Source: CAKKQX01 sp046313915 (lineage in GTDB: Bacteria > Pseudomonadota > Gammaproteobacteria > Burkholderiales > SG8-41). Taken from it: a stretch of 48,347 bases of DNA. The notes beneath the pieces were generated by a model. That model did no database searches and had not been told where the DNA came from. It worked only from the letters and a program-made list of their open reading frames with translations. The stretch covers positions 1 through 48,347 of the forward strand of contig JBKBXX010000007.1 in NCBI GenBank assembly GCA_046313915.1, read 5' to 3'. The position numbers and the translations under genes were made by a program. Below are positions 33,316 to 41,947 of this stretch, one piece after another (positions within the stretch are counted from its first letter, which is position 1; each line of letters begins with the position of its first letter).

Positions 33316-33538
33316 CCGCTTGCGGGATCCCGCCCCGTGCGCCGCAACGGCCGGCATTGACGGATCATCGCCGGTCGCATGGGCGACGGAGCGCTCGAGA
33401 AGGAAGTTTTGCGTATCGCAACCCCTTGGTGAACGGATCGGACGCCGCTTGCATCGCGTCGTTTCCGCCTCGTTTTCTGGTTTTCTTCATTTCAGGGATG
33501 TGCCGGGATCCAGCCCGGCGAATTCCTAGGAGCCTGCC

Positions 33539-35797
33539 GTGAGATTTCATTTTCCGGTCTTCATCATCGACGAGGATTTCCGCTCCGAGAACGCGAGCGG
33601 CCTCGGTATCCGGGCGCTCGCCAAGGCGATCGAGGACGAGGGCCTGGAAGTCGTCGGCGTGACGAGCTACGTCGATCTGTCGAGCTTCGCCCAGCAGCAA
33701 AGCCGCGCTTCGGCTTTCATCCTGTCGATCGACGACGAGGAGATCGCAGGCTCGCCCGAGGAGGCGGAGGCGACGATCAAGGAACTGCGGACCTTCGTCG
33801 GCGAAATCCGCTTCCGCAACGCCGAGATCCCGATTTTCCTCTATGGCGAGACGCGCACCTCGCGCCACATTCCCAACGACGTGCTGCGCGAGCTGCACGG
33901 CTTCATCCACATGTTCGAGGATACGCCGGAGTTCGTGGCGCGCTATATCGTGCGCGAGGCCAAGACCTATCTCGACGGCCTGGCGCCGCCGTTTTTCCGG
34001 GCGCTCACCCACTATGCCCAGGACGGATCGTATTCGTGGCACTGTCCCGGGCACTCGGGCGGGGTGGCTTTCCTCAAGAGCCCGGTGGGCCGCATGTTCC
34101 ACCAGTTCTTCGGTGAGAACATGCTGCGCGCCGACGTCTGCAACGCAGTGGACGAGCTGGGGCAGCTGCTCGACCATTCGGGGCCGGTCGCGGCCTCGGA
34201 GCGCAACGCGGCGCGCATTTTCAGCTGCGATCACCTGTTTTTCGTCACCAACGGCACTTCCACCTCGAACAAGATGGTGTGGCATTCGACGGTGGCCCCC
34301 GGCGACGTGGTGATCGTCGACCGCAACTGTCACAAGTCGATTTTGCACGCGATCACCATGACCGGCGCGGTGCCGGTGTTCCTGATGCCCACGCGCAATC
34401 ATTTCGGCATCATCGGCCCGATCCCGCTCGAGGAATTCCGCTGGGAAAACATCGAGAAAAAGATCGCGGCCAATCCTTTTGCGCGCGATGTCAAGGCCAA
34501 GCCGCGGGTGCTGACGCTGACCCAGAGCACCTATGACGGCATCGTCTACAACGTCGATACCATCAAGGAGCTGCTCGACGGCAGGATAGACACGCTACAT
34601 TTCGACGAGGCGTGGCTGCCGCATGCGGCGTTCCACAAGTTCTACCAGGGCATGCACGCCGTGGGCCGCGACCGGCCGCGCTGCAAGGAATCGATGGTGT
34701 TCTCCACCCAGTCCACCCACAAGCTGCTCGCCGGCCTGTCGCAGGCTTCGCAGATTCTGGTGCAGGAAAGCGAGAAGCGCAAACTCGACCTCAACACCTT
34801 CAACGAGGCCTACCTGATGCACACCTCGACCAGCCCGCAGTACGCGATCATCGCTTCGTGCGACGTCGCGGCGGCGATGATGGAGCCGCCGGGCGGCAAG
34901 GCGCTGGTCGAGGAATCGATCCTCGAAGCGCTCGATTTCCGGCGCGCGATGCGCAAGGTCGACCAGGAATTCGGCAAGGACTGGTGGTTCAAGGTGTGGG
35001 GGCCGGAACGCCTCGCCGCCGAAGGCATCGGCAATCGCGACGACTGGATACTGCGCGCCAATGAACGCTGGCACGGTTTCGGCAATCTCGCGCCCGGCTT
35101 CAACATGCTCGATCCGATCAAGGCGACGGTGATCACGCCGGGACTGGACGTGACCGGCCGTTTCGCCAAAAGCGGCATCCCGGCGGCGGTGGTCACCAAA
35201 TATCTGGCCGAGCACGGCATCATCGTCGAGAAGACCGGGCTTTATTCGTTTTTCATCATGTTCACCATCGGCATCACCAAGGGCCGCTGGAATACGATGG
35301 TGACCGAACTGCAGCAGTTCAAGGACGATTACGACAACAATCGCCCGCTGTGGCGCGTGTTGCCGGAATTCCTGAACCAGCATCCCAAATACGAAAAAAT
35401 CGGCCTCAAGGATCTGTGCGAGCAGATCCACGGCGTCTACAAGGCGAACGACGTGGCGCGTCTCACCACCGAGATGTATCTTTCGGACATGCAGCCTGCG
35501 ATGAAGCCCGCCGACGCCTGGGCGCGCATCGCGCACCGCGAAATCGACCGCATCGAAGTCGACCGGCTCGAAGGCCGGGTGACCGGCGTGCTGCTCACGC
35601 CTTATCCACCAGGCATCCCGCTGCTGATTCCGGGCGAGCGCTTCAACCAGACCATCGTGCGTTATCTGCAGTTTGCGCGCGCTTTCAACCAGCAGTTTCC
35701 CGGCTTTGAAACCGACATTCACGGCCTGGCGGTGGAACGGCAGCCCGATGGCGGATTGCGCTATTTTGTGGACTGCGTGGCCCGGCAGCCGGATTGA
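33539..35797 (+). CDS. adiA: Arginine/lysine/ornithine decarboxylase (AdiA-like, PLP-dependent)
   Basis: The 752-residue enzyme matches the large inducible basic amino acid decarboxylases in length and order: a response-regulator-like wing domain (residues 1-130), the PLP core with HCPGHSGG, FVTNGTSTSNK, FDEAWLPHAAF and the Schiff-base lysine K395 in STQSTHKLLAG, and a C-terminal domain ending LTPYPPGIPLLIPGERF. It starts at GTG 33539 with TAGGAG before it. Arginine is the best substrate guess by resemblance to AdiA; lysine or ornithine cannot be excluded. No antiporter gene is adjacent, so a role in polyamine synthesis is as likely as acid resistance. Confidence 0.88.
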   Translation: MRFHFPVFIIDEDFRSENASGLGIRALAKAIEDEGLEVVGVTSYVDLSSFAQQQSRASAFILSIDDEEIAGSPEEAEATIKELRTFVGEIRFRNAEIPIFLYGETRTSRHIPNDVLRELHGFIHMFEDTPEFVARYIVREAKTYLDGLAPPFFRALTHYAQDGSYSWHCPGHSGGVAFLKSPVGRMFHQFFGENMLRADVCNAVDELGQLLDHSGPVAASERNAARIFSCDHLFFVTNGTSTSNKMVWHSTVAPGDVVIVDRNCHKSILHAITMTGAVPVFLMPTRNHFGIIGPIPLEEFRWENIEKKIAANPFARDVKAKPRVLTLTQSTYDGIVYNVDTIKELLDGRIDTLHFDEAWLPHAAFHKFYQGMHAVGRDRPRCKESMVFSTQSTHKLLAGLSQASQILVQESEKRKLDLNTFNEAYLMHTSTSPQYAIIASCDVAAAMMEPPGGKALVEESILEALDFRRAMRKVDQEFGKDWWFKVWGPERLAAEGIGNRDDWILRANERWHGFGNLAPGFNMLDPIKATVITPGLDVTGRFAKSGIPAAVVTKYLAEHGIIVEKTGLYSFFIMFTIGITKGRWNTMVTELQQFKDDYDNNRPLWRVLPEFLNQHPKYEKIGLKDLCEQIHGVYKANDVARLTTEMYLSDMQPAMKPADAWARIAHREIDRIEVDRLEGRVTGVLLTPYPPGIPLLIPGERFNQTIVRYLQFARAFNQQFPGFETDIHGLAVERQPDGGLRYFVDCVARQPD

Positions 35798-35867
35798 GCG
35801 GCGCGGAGCTCGCGGAGCTGGCCGCCGCCGCGCGGCGCGAGGCAGTTCTCAAGAAACACCAGACGCT

Positions 35868-36401
35868 TCAGCCGTGGGGCGATCCGCGGTCGCGGTCGTA
35901 CACCGCATAGCGATAGGCGTAGCGGTGAGCGGCATCGGCGGGATGGAGCTTGCTGGAAATTTCGCGCCACTCGCCGAGGTCGAATTCGGGCATGAAAGTG
36001 TCGCCGGCCGGCTCGGCTTCCACCGTCGTCAGGTGGAGGCGATCGGCGAGAGGCAGCGCGGATTTGTACAATTCACCGCCGCCGATCACGAAAATCTCGT
36101 CATCGCCGGCGCACGCCGCCATCGCTTCTGCGAGCGAATGGACGATTACCGCGCCGGGAACGTGGTAGTCGCTCTGGCGCGTGACGATCACCGTGGTGCG
36201 CCCCGGCAACAGGCGCCCGATCGATTCATAAGTCCTGCGCCCCATGACGATGGGGTGGCCCATGGTGATCTGCTTGAAGAGCTTGAGTTCGTCGGGCAGG
36301 TGCCAGGGAATGGCGTTGCCGGCGCCGATGACGCGGTTTTTTGCCATGGCGACCACGAGGGAGACGCGGGGTTTGCGCCGATCGTTTGCGGGCATTGTCA
36401 T
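35868..36401 (-). CDS. folA: Dihydrofolate reductase
   Basis: The 177-residue enzyme reduces dihydrofolate with NADPH. It shows SLVVAMAKNRVIGAGNAIPW, HLPDELKLFK with the active-site acid, VMGRRTYESIGRLLPGRTT and FVIGGGELYKSALPLAD. It is slightly longer than usual at the N-terminus; ATG 36395 is an alternative start. It follows thyA and a small gene on the same strand, so thymidylate synthesis and dihydrofolate recycling are encoded together. Confidence 0.94.
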   Translation of the reverse strand: MTMPANDRRKPRVSLVVAMAKNRVIGAGNAIPWHLPDELKLFKQITMGHPIVMGRRTYESIGRLLPGRTTVIVTRQSDYHVPGAVIVHSLAEAMAACAGDDEIFVIGGGELYKSALPLADRLHLTTVEAEPAGDTFMPEFDLGEWREISSKLHPADAAHRYAYRYAVYDRDRGSPHG

Positions 36402-36423
36402 GGGGCGGGTTTGCGGGGCGGTT

Positions 36424-36729
36424 CTAGTGGCTGCTGCGCCTGATGCGCCTGATCACGCGGCGGCCGTCCGGTTTGATGTCGAAAGAGACGCAGCAGCTTA
36501 TTTTCGGGCCGCTTTCGAGTTGAACCGAAACGAATGTCTCGTAAAGGTCGCGGGACAGGACGACGCCCGGCCCGCCGGGCCGCAGCTGCGCGACGTGCTG
36601 CACGATGGTGGTGGCCAGGTTTTGCGCGCTGGCCGGCGACAGTTCTATTCCCAGCAGGGTGGAAAGATTGTTCCGCATGTAGGTCGAGAGCTCGACAGCG
36701 CTGTTGGGGGCAGTGGGTCCGACTGCCAT
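36424..36729 (-). CDS. Hypothetical protein between thyA and folA, 101 residues
   Basis: I do not recognise this protein. GGAGG lies seven bases before ATG 36729, and the coding bias matches the neighbours. The sequence looks soluble and mixed alpha/beta, with a helical N-terminal half (YMRNNLSTLLGIELSPASAQ), a two-cysteine strand (GPKISCCVSFDI) and a strongly basic C-terminus (RRVIRRIRRSSH) that could touch nucleic acid or an acidic partner. It is placed in a probable thyA-folA transcription unit. Confidence 0.65.
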   Translation of the reverse strand: MAVGPTAPNSAVELSTYMRNNLSTLLGIELSPASAQNLATTIVQHVAQLRPGGPGVVLSRDLYETFVSVQLESGPKISCCVSFDIKPDGRRVIRRIRRSSH

Positions 36730-36823
36730 GTAGCAACCTCCGGTGTATTTCGATTGTCTGCTGCTGTGGCGGCTGCGGGGGCGGCCAGCGTGGGGCGACT
36801 GCAAGCCGCAGCAGAACGCCGGA

Positions 36824-37597
36824 TTATACCGCCACCGGCGCCTTGATGGCGGGGTGGGGATCGTAGTTTTCGAGCGTGAAATCGCCGTATTTGAAATCAA
36901 AGATGCTTTGCACCCCGGGATTGAGCCGCATCACCGGCAACCGCCGCGGCGTGCGCGCCAACTGTTCGCGCGCCTGCTCGAGATGATTGAGATAAAGATG
37001 GGCATCGCCGAAAGTATGGATGAAATCGCCCGCCTTCAACCCGCATACCTGCGCCATCATCATGGTGAGCAACGCATACGACGCGATGTTGAACGGCACG
37101 CCGAGGAAAACATCGGCGCTCCTCTGATAGAGCTGGCACGACAGCCGGCCATCGGCGACGTAGAACTGGAAAAAGGCGTGGCACGGCATCAGCGCCATCC
37201 TGTCGAGGTCGGCGACGTTCCATGCCGAGACGATCATGCGCCTCGAGTCGGGGTTGGTCCTGAGTTGCTCGAGCACTTGGCTGATCTGGTCGATGTGGCG
37301 GCCGTCGGCGGTCGGCCACGAACGCCATTGGTAGCCGTAGACCGGCCCCAGCTCGCCATTGGCATCCGCCCATTCGTCCCAGATGGTGACGCCGTTGTCT
37401 TTCAGATACCTGATGTTGGTTTCGCCCCTGAGGAACCACAGCAGTTCATGGATGATCGACTTGAGGTGGACTTTCTTGGTGGTGAGCAGCGGAAAGCCTG
37501 CATCGAGGTCGAAGCGCAGCTGCGCGCCGAAAATGCTGAGCGTGCCGGTTCCGGTGCGGTCGTGTTTGCGCGCGCCGTGGGCGTGGCTATTGCGCAA
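36824..37597 (-). CDS. thyA: Thymidylate synthase, with an uncertain N-terminus at an A10 run
   Basis: The enzyme methylates dUMP with methylenetetrahydrofolate. Motifs are complete from DRTGTGTLSIFG onward: RFDLDAGFPLLTTKK, ELLWFLRGETN, the catalytic cysteine in MALMPCHAFFQFYV (C139), RSADVFLGVPFNIASYA and HPAIKAPVAV at the end. The start is the odd part. Only a TTG at 37597 begins this frame, giving MRNSHAHGARKHDRTG and losing about eight residues of the usual N-terminus. Directly upstream is a run of ten A (plus strand, 37596-37605). One base fewer would join an ATG in the next frame (near 37632) and restore the family's LR-x3-AHGARK context, so a homopolymer error or slippage is likely. 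Confidence 0.88.
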   Translation of the reverse strand: MRNSHAHGARKHDRTGTGTLSIFGAQLRFDLDAGFPLLTTKKVHLKSIIHELLWFLRGETNIRYLKDNGVTIWDEWADANGELGPVYGYQWRSWPTADGRHIDQISQVLEQLRTNPDSRRMIVSAWNVADLDRMALMPCHAFFQFYVADGRLSCQLYQRSADVFLGVPFNIASYALLTMMMAQVCGLKAGDFIHTFGDAHLYLNHLEQAREQLARTPRRLPVMRLNPGVQSIFDFKYGDFTLENYDPHPAIKAPVAV

Positions 37598-37793
37598 AAA
37601 AAAAAGGGATTTGTGGATGGCAACGCGGCATCAGGGTGGTACGGGCGTGTAGAAGGTGAAACGGGATCGCACACCGGGATTTTAATGGATTTTGGCGTGC
37701 CGCAGTGGAAGCGATGCCGGATGGCGGTGGCGTCGCGTGACGGCTGGTTATAATCCGGGTTTCCTTTGCTGCCAAATTTTTGAAGGGTGAACG

Positions 37794-39266
37794 ATGCTGG
37801 CCAGACTCGAACAGAATGCCGAACTCCTGTCGGAAGCGACCGTACGGCGCGCGACCCATCTGCTGTTGATCGTGCCGAAATCCGGCGATGACGACGGCGC
37901 GCCGCGAACGCCGTTTGCGGTCGCGCTGGCGGCCGCGCTCAGGCGTCGGCGCAAGAAAGCCGCCGATCTGGTAAAAGAGCCGCTGACGGCTGATTTGCCA
38001 TCAGGCGCACTCGCCGCCTGGCTCGCGCTCGATACGAGCCGCCCGGTCTTCGAGCAACAGACGCTGGTGCGCAAGGGCGTGCAGGCGTTGCTCGCCGAGA
38101 AACCGGCAGAAATCGTCATCGGGGTTTTCGGTAACGAAGCGCAGCGCCGCCGCGCCGCGGAGCTCGCGGTGTACGCCGCGTGGCTCAACGGCGCGCCTTT
38201 GCCGCAGCGCAAGAAAAAATCCGAAGGCAAGGCGCTCGGGCGCATCCGCTTGTTCGGCTGCAAGGCCGCCGACGGCTTTGCGCAATTGCGGGCGCAGGCC
38301 GCGGGCAACACGCTGTGCCGCGAACTGACGGTGCTGCCGCCCAACGAGCTCACGCCGGGTGCCTACCGGCAGCGCGTGAGAAAACTCGCCCGGCAGCACG
38401 GCTGGAGTTGCGCCGAATACGATCTCGCCCGGTTGCGCAAAATGGGCGCGGGCGCTTTCGTCGCCGTGGCCCAGGGCAGCGACGAGGCTGACGCGGCCAT
38501 CGTGCATCTTCGCTATCGAGGAAAAAAAACCAATAAAAACATAGCATTGGTTGGGAAGGGCATCTGTTTCGACACCGGCGGACATAATCTGAAAACTGCG
38601 CGCCACATGCACGGCATGCACGAAGACATGAACGGCTCGGCCGTCGCGCTCGGCATCCTGCTTGCGGCGAGCGAAGCGAAGCTGCCCGTCGGCATCGATT
38701 GCTGGATGGCGCTGGCGCAAAACCATCTGGGCCCCAAAGCCTACAAACAGAACGACGTGGTGACGGCGTTGAACGGCACCACGATCGAGATCGTGCACAC
38801 CGACGCCGAAGGCCGCATGGTGCTCGCGGACACGCTCGCGCTCGCCGCGCGCGTCAAGCCCGATCTCGTGATCGACTTCGCGACGTTGACCGGCAGCATG
38901 CATGTTGCGCTCGGCGACCGCTACAGCGGCGTTTTTGCCACCAGCGACGAGCTGGCGAAGAAGGCGGTCGCGGCCGGCGCGGCCTCGGGCGAGCGCGTAT
39001 GCGTGTTGCCGATGGACGACGATTACGACGCCGCGCTCGACAGCACAATCGCCGACGTCAAGCAATGCACGATGGAAGGCGAGGCCGACCACATCCTCGC
39101 CGCGCGCTTCCTCAAGCGCTTCACCGATGAGCGGCCGTGGCTCCACCTGGACCTTTCCGCTTCGAGCTGCAAAGGCGGACTGGGCGCGGTGGCAAGCGAT
39201 GTCACGGGTTTCGGCGTGGCATGGGGGTTCGAGTTGCTAAGAGTGGAGCTGAGCCGGGCGGGTTGA
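37794..39266 (+). CDS. Leucyl aminopeptidase family protein (M17 metallopeptidase)
   Basis: This 490-residue cytosolic aminopeptidase has the M17 metal and catalytic motifs: ALVGKGICFDTGGHNLK with metal-binding lysine and aspartate, HEDMNGSAVALG, and HTDAEGRMVLADTLALAAR, where the usual NTDAEGR has His for Asn. The N-terminal domain (residues 1-170) is poorly conserved, as is normal in the family. Some positions around the first metal motif (HNLKTARHMHGMHEDM) differ from typical PepA, so it is a divergent M17 member and substrate preference is uncertain. ATG 37794 follows GAAGGGTGAACG and is divergent from thyA. Confidence 0.88.
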   Translation: MLARLEQNAELLSEATVRRATHLLLIVPKSGDDDGAPRTPFAVALAAALRRRRKKAADLVKEPLTADLPSGALAAWLALDTSRPVFEQQTLVRKGVQALLAEKPAEIVIGVFGNEAQRRRAAELAVYAAWLNGAPLPQRKKKSEGKALGRIRLFGCKAADGFAQLRAQAAGNTLCRELTVLPPNELTPGAYRQRVRKLARQHGWSCAEYDLARLRKMGAGAFVAVAQGSDEADAAIVHLRYRGKKTNKNIALVGKGICFDTGGHNLKTARHMHGMHEDMNGSAVALGILLAASEAKLPVGIDCWMALAQNHLGPKAYKQNDVVTALNGTTIEIVHTDAEGRMVLADTLALAARVKPDLVIDFATLTGSMHVALGDRYSGVFATSDELAKKAVAAGAASGERVCVLPMDDDYDAALDSTIADVKQCTMEGEADHILAARFLKRFTDERPWLHLDLSASSCKGGLGAVASDVTGFGVAWGFELLRVELSRAG

Positions 39267-39280
39267 GCGCTGCTGCCCTG

Positions 39281-39475
39281 TCAGCCGCGCCCGCGGTTTT
39301 TGTCCCACACGTAACGCACGAAACGCTGCCAGCGGTTCTGCGGCTGCCGGAGCTTGTCATGCGCCTTGGCGAATTTGCGGTCGCGCTCGACGCTGCGTTT
39401 GACCAGCTCGTGCAGTTCGCGCATGGTGATGCCGCCGGGGCCTTTGAGCTTGTCGGGATCGGGTTTGTCGGGCAT
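39281..39475 (-). CDS. Small charged hypothetical protein, 64 residues
   Basis: The sequence is rich in lysine, arginine and aspartate, with one long predicted helix (MRELHELVKRSVERDRKFAK) and a basic C-terminus (QRFVRYVWDKNRGRG). There is no membrane segment and no family I recognise. It lies convergent with the aminopeptidase gene and divergent from aroC. Coding composition and the polar helix make it credible, but there is no strong ribosome site. Confidence 0.5.
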   Translation of the reverse strand: MPDKPDPDKLKGPGGITMRELHELVKRSVERDRKFAKAHDKLRQPQNRWQRFVRYVWDKNRGRG

Positions 39476-39542
39476 GGTCCGTCACCGTGAACAGGAACCG
39501 GTATGTTAAACTCGCTGCCATCGATTGGCGAGTGAAAACACC

Positions 39543-40706
39543 ATGTCCGGCAACACCTTAGGCAGGCTTTTCTGCGTGACCTCGTTCGGCGAGTCCCACG
39601 GGCCGGCGATCGGCTGCGTGGTCGACGGCTGTCCGCCGGGCTTGGCGTTGACCGAGGCCGACATCCAGGCCGAGCTCGACCGCCGCAAGCCGGGCACTTC
39701 GCGCCACGTCACGCAGCGGCGCGAGGAGGACAGGGTGGAAATCCTTTCCGGCGTGTTCGAGGGTATCACCACCGGCACGCCGATCGCGCTGCTGATCCGC
39801 AACACCGACCAGCGCAGCAAGGATTACTCCAAAATCAAGGACAGCTTCCGTCCGGGGCACGCCGACTACACCTACTGGCAGAAGTACGGCATCCGCGATT
39901 ACCGCGGCGGCGGGCGCCAGTCGGCGCGCGAGACTGCGGTGCGGGTGGCGGCGGGAGCGGTGGCCAAAAAATGGCTGCGCGAAAAATACGGCGTCGTGAT
40001 CCGCGGCTACATGGCGCAGCTGGGTCCGATCGTGATCCCGTTCAAGTCGTGGGAGGCGGTCAATGACAATCCCTTTTTTGCACCCGATGCCGACATCGTG
40101 CCGCGGCTCGAGGAATTCATGGACAAGTTGCGCAAGTCCGGCGATTCCGTAGGCGCGAGGATCACGACCGTGGCGAGCGGCGTGCCGGTCGGCTGGGGCG
40201 AACCGGTCTACGGCAAGCTCGATGCCGATCTCGCCGGCAACATGATGAGCATCAACGCGGTGAAAGGCGTGGAGATCGGCGCCGGCTTCGCCGCGGTGAC
40301 CCAGAAAGGCACCGAGCACTCCGACGAGATGACGCCGCAGGGTTTTGTCACGAACAACGCCGGCGGCATTCTCGGTGGCATTTCGACCGGGCAGGACATC
40401 GTGGTCAGCGTCGCGGTGAAACCGACTTCGAGCATCCGCCTGGCGCGCCATACCATCGACACGCAGGGCAGGCCGACGCTGATCGAAACCCATGGCCGGC
40501 ACGATCCGTGTGTGGGCATTCGCGCCACCCCGATCTGCGAGGCGATGATGGCGCTGACGCTAATCGACCACGCGCTGCGTCACCGCGCGCAGAACGCCGA
40601 TGTGGTGTGCGCAACGCCGAAAATCCCGGCGCAGGCGCCGCAGTCGGTGATCGACCGGCTCAAGGCCGCTGCGGCGACCGAAGACCCCGACCCCGACGAA
40701 GCCTGA
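39543..40706 (+). CDS. aroC: Chorismate synthase
   Basis: The 387-residue enzyme makes chorismate from EPSP with reduced FMN. Signatures are clear: MSGNTLGRLFCVTSFGESHG, GCVVDGCPPGL, RPGHADYTYWQKYGIRDYRG, GGGRQSARETAVRVAAGAVA and GGILGGISTGQDI. The start at ATG 39543 is the family-normal one. The C-terminus is about 20 residues longer than the common length, ending in an acidic tail (ATEDPDPDEA). The gene is followed 15 bases later by an MFS transporter gene. Confidence 0.96.
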   Translation: MSGNTLGRLFCVTSFGESHGPAIGCVVDGCPPGLALTEADIQAELDRRKPGTSRHVTQRREEDRVEILSGVFEGITTGTPIALLIRNTDQRSKDYSKIKDSFRPGHADYTYWQKYGIRDYRGGGRQSARETAVRVAAGAVAKKWLREKYGVVIRGYMAQLGPIVIPFKSWEAVNDNPFFAPDADIVPRLEEFMDKLRKSGDSVGARITTVASGVPVGWGEPVYGKLDADLAGNMMSINAVKGVEIGAGFAAVTQKGTEHSDEMTPQGFVTNNAGGILGGISTGQDIVVSVAVKPTSSIRLARHTIDTQGRPTLIETHGRHDPCVGIRATPICEAMMALTLIDHALRHRAQNADVVCATPKIPAQAPQSVIDRLKAAAATEDPDPDEA

Positions 40707-40721
40707 CGCCGGACGGCGCCG

Positions 40722-41867
40722 ATGCAGCTCATGCTCTACCGGCGTCTGGCCGGTTTTTATTTTTTCTACTTCGCCTATCTCGGCGCGTTCGCGCCGTTTT
40801 TCAGCCTCTACCTGGAAGCGGCCGGCATTTCCGCGATCGAGATCGGCGTGCTGATGTCGCTGCCGCAGTTCACGCGCATCGTCGCGCCCCACGTCTGGGG
40901 CTGGCTCGCCGACCGCAGCGCGCGCCGTCTGGCGATCGTGCGGCTCGCCGGCAGCGCAGGCATCGCGAGCTTCCTCGGTGTGTTCGCCGGCAGTGGCTTC
41001 GCGCTGTTGTTCGCGGTGCTGCTCGCCATGACTTTTTTCTGGAGCGCTGCGCTGCCCCTGGTCGAAGCGACCACGCTCGGCCATCTGGGAGAGGAAACCG
41101 CGCGTTACGGGCGGATCCGGGTGTGGGGCTCGATCGGCTTCATCGTCGCGGTGGTGGCGGTAGGCCATGTGCTCGACCGGCTTACGATCGAGGTGCTGCC
41201 GGGAATCGTGCTGGCGGCGATGGCGGGCATCCTCGTTTTCTGCTGGCGGATTCCCGAGGCGAACATTCCGCCCCACGCGACCGATGCCCAGCCGATCTGG
41301 CACATCCTGAAAAAACCCGAAGTCGTGGCGTTGATTGCCGCCTGCGCGCTGATGGCGGCGGCGCACGGTCCGTATTACACCTTTTATTCCATCCACCTCG
41401 TCGATCACGGCTACAGCAAGACGCTCACCGGCTGGCTGTGGGCGCTGGGGGTGCTGTGCGAAATCGGGATTTTCATGGGGATGCCGCGCCTTTATCGCGC
41501 CTTCACCCTGCGCCAGATCCTGATCGCGAGTTTTGCGCTGGCGGTGGTGCGCTTTTTGTTGATCGGCTGGGCGGCGGACAGCGCAGCGTGGCTGGTGGTC
41601 GCGCAGACGCTGCACGCCGCGACTTTCGGTTCGTTTCACGCTGCGGCGATCGGCGTCATCCACAAGCTGTTTCGCGGCCGCCATCAGGCGCGCGGCCAGG
41701 CGATCTACGGCAGCCTCGCTTTCGGGCTGGGCGGCATGATCGGCGGTCTGGCGAGCGGCTATGCCTGGCAGCGGTGGGGCGCGGCCGTCACCTTCACGCT
41801 GGCGGCGGGCTGCGCGCTCGCGGGCATGCTGATTCTGTGGTGGAAATTGCGGCTGGACGAACGCTGA
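40722..41867 (+). CDS. MFS transporter of the phenylpropionate permease (HcaT-like) type
   Basis: This 381-residue inner-membrane protein has about twelve hydrophobic spans and the MFS_1-like N-terminus seen in HcaT and relatives (YFFYFAYLGAFAPFFSLYLE, then GISAIEIGVLMSLPQFTRIV and WGWLADRS). The substrate is unknown; proteins of this wording are often annotated as 3-phenylpropionic acid transporters without evidence. It is probably co-transcribed with aroC. A weak hairpin (CCCC/GGGG) after the gene precedes a possible -10 (CAATAAT) for leuC. Confidence 0.82.
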   Translation: MQLMLYRRLAGFYFFYFAYLGAFAPFFSLYLEAAGISAIEIGVLMSLPQFTRIVAPHVWGWLADRSARRLAIVRLAGSAGIASFLGVFAGSGFALLFAVLLAMTFFWSAALPLVEATTLGHLGEETARYGRIRVWGSIGFIVAVVAVGHVLDRLTIEVLPGIVLAAMAGILVFCWRIPEANIPPHATDAQPIWHILKKPEVVALIAACALMAAAHGPYYTFYSIHLVDHGYSKTLTGWLWALGVLCEIGIFMGMPRLYRAFTLRQILIASFALAVVRFLLIGWAADSAAWLVVAQTLHAATFGSFHAAAIGVIHKLFRGRHQARGQAIYGSLAFGLGGMIGGLASGYAWQRWGAAVTFTLAAGCALAGMLILWWKLRLDER

Positions 41868-41947
41868 GCGACCGATTGCCGGCTTTCCCCTGTTCGGGGG
41901 CGGCGCGATGTGCAATAATCCAAAGTTTCCATGAGCTTACGTTGGCC

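Noticed and set aside
40508..41947. A large upstream extension of leuC or a fusion protein
   Set aside because: The frame is open by chance opposite aroC and the MFS gene in another frame; the normal LeuC start is at 41948.
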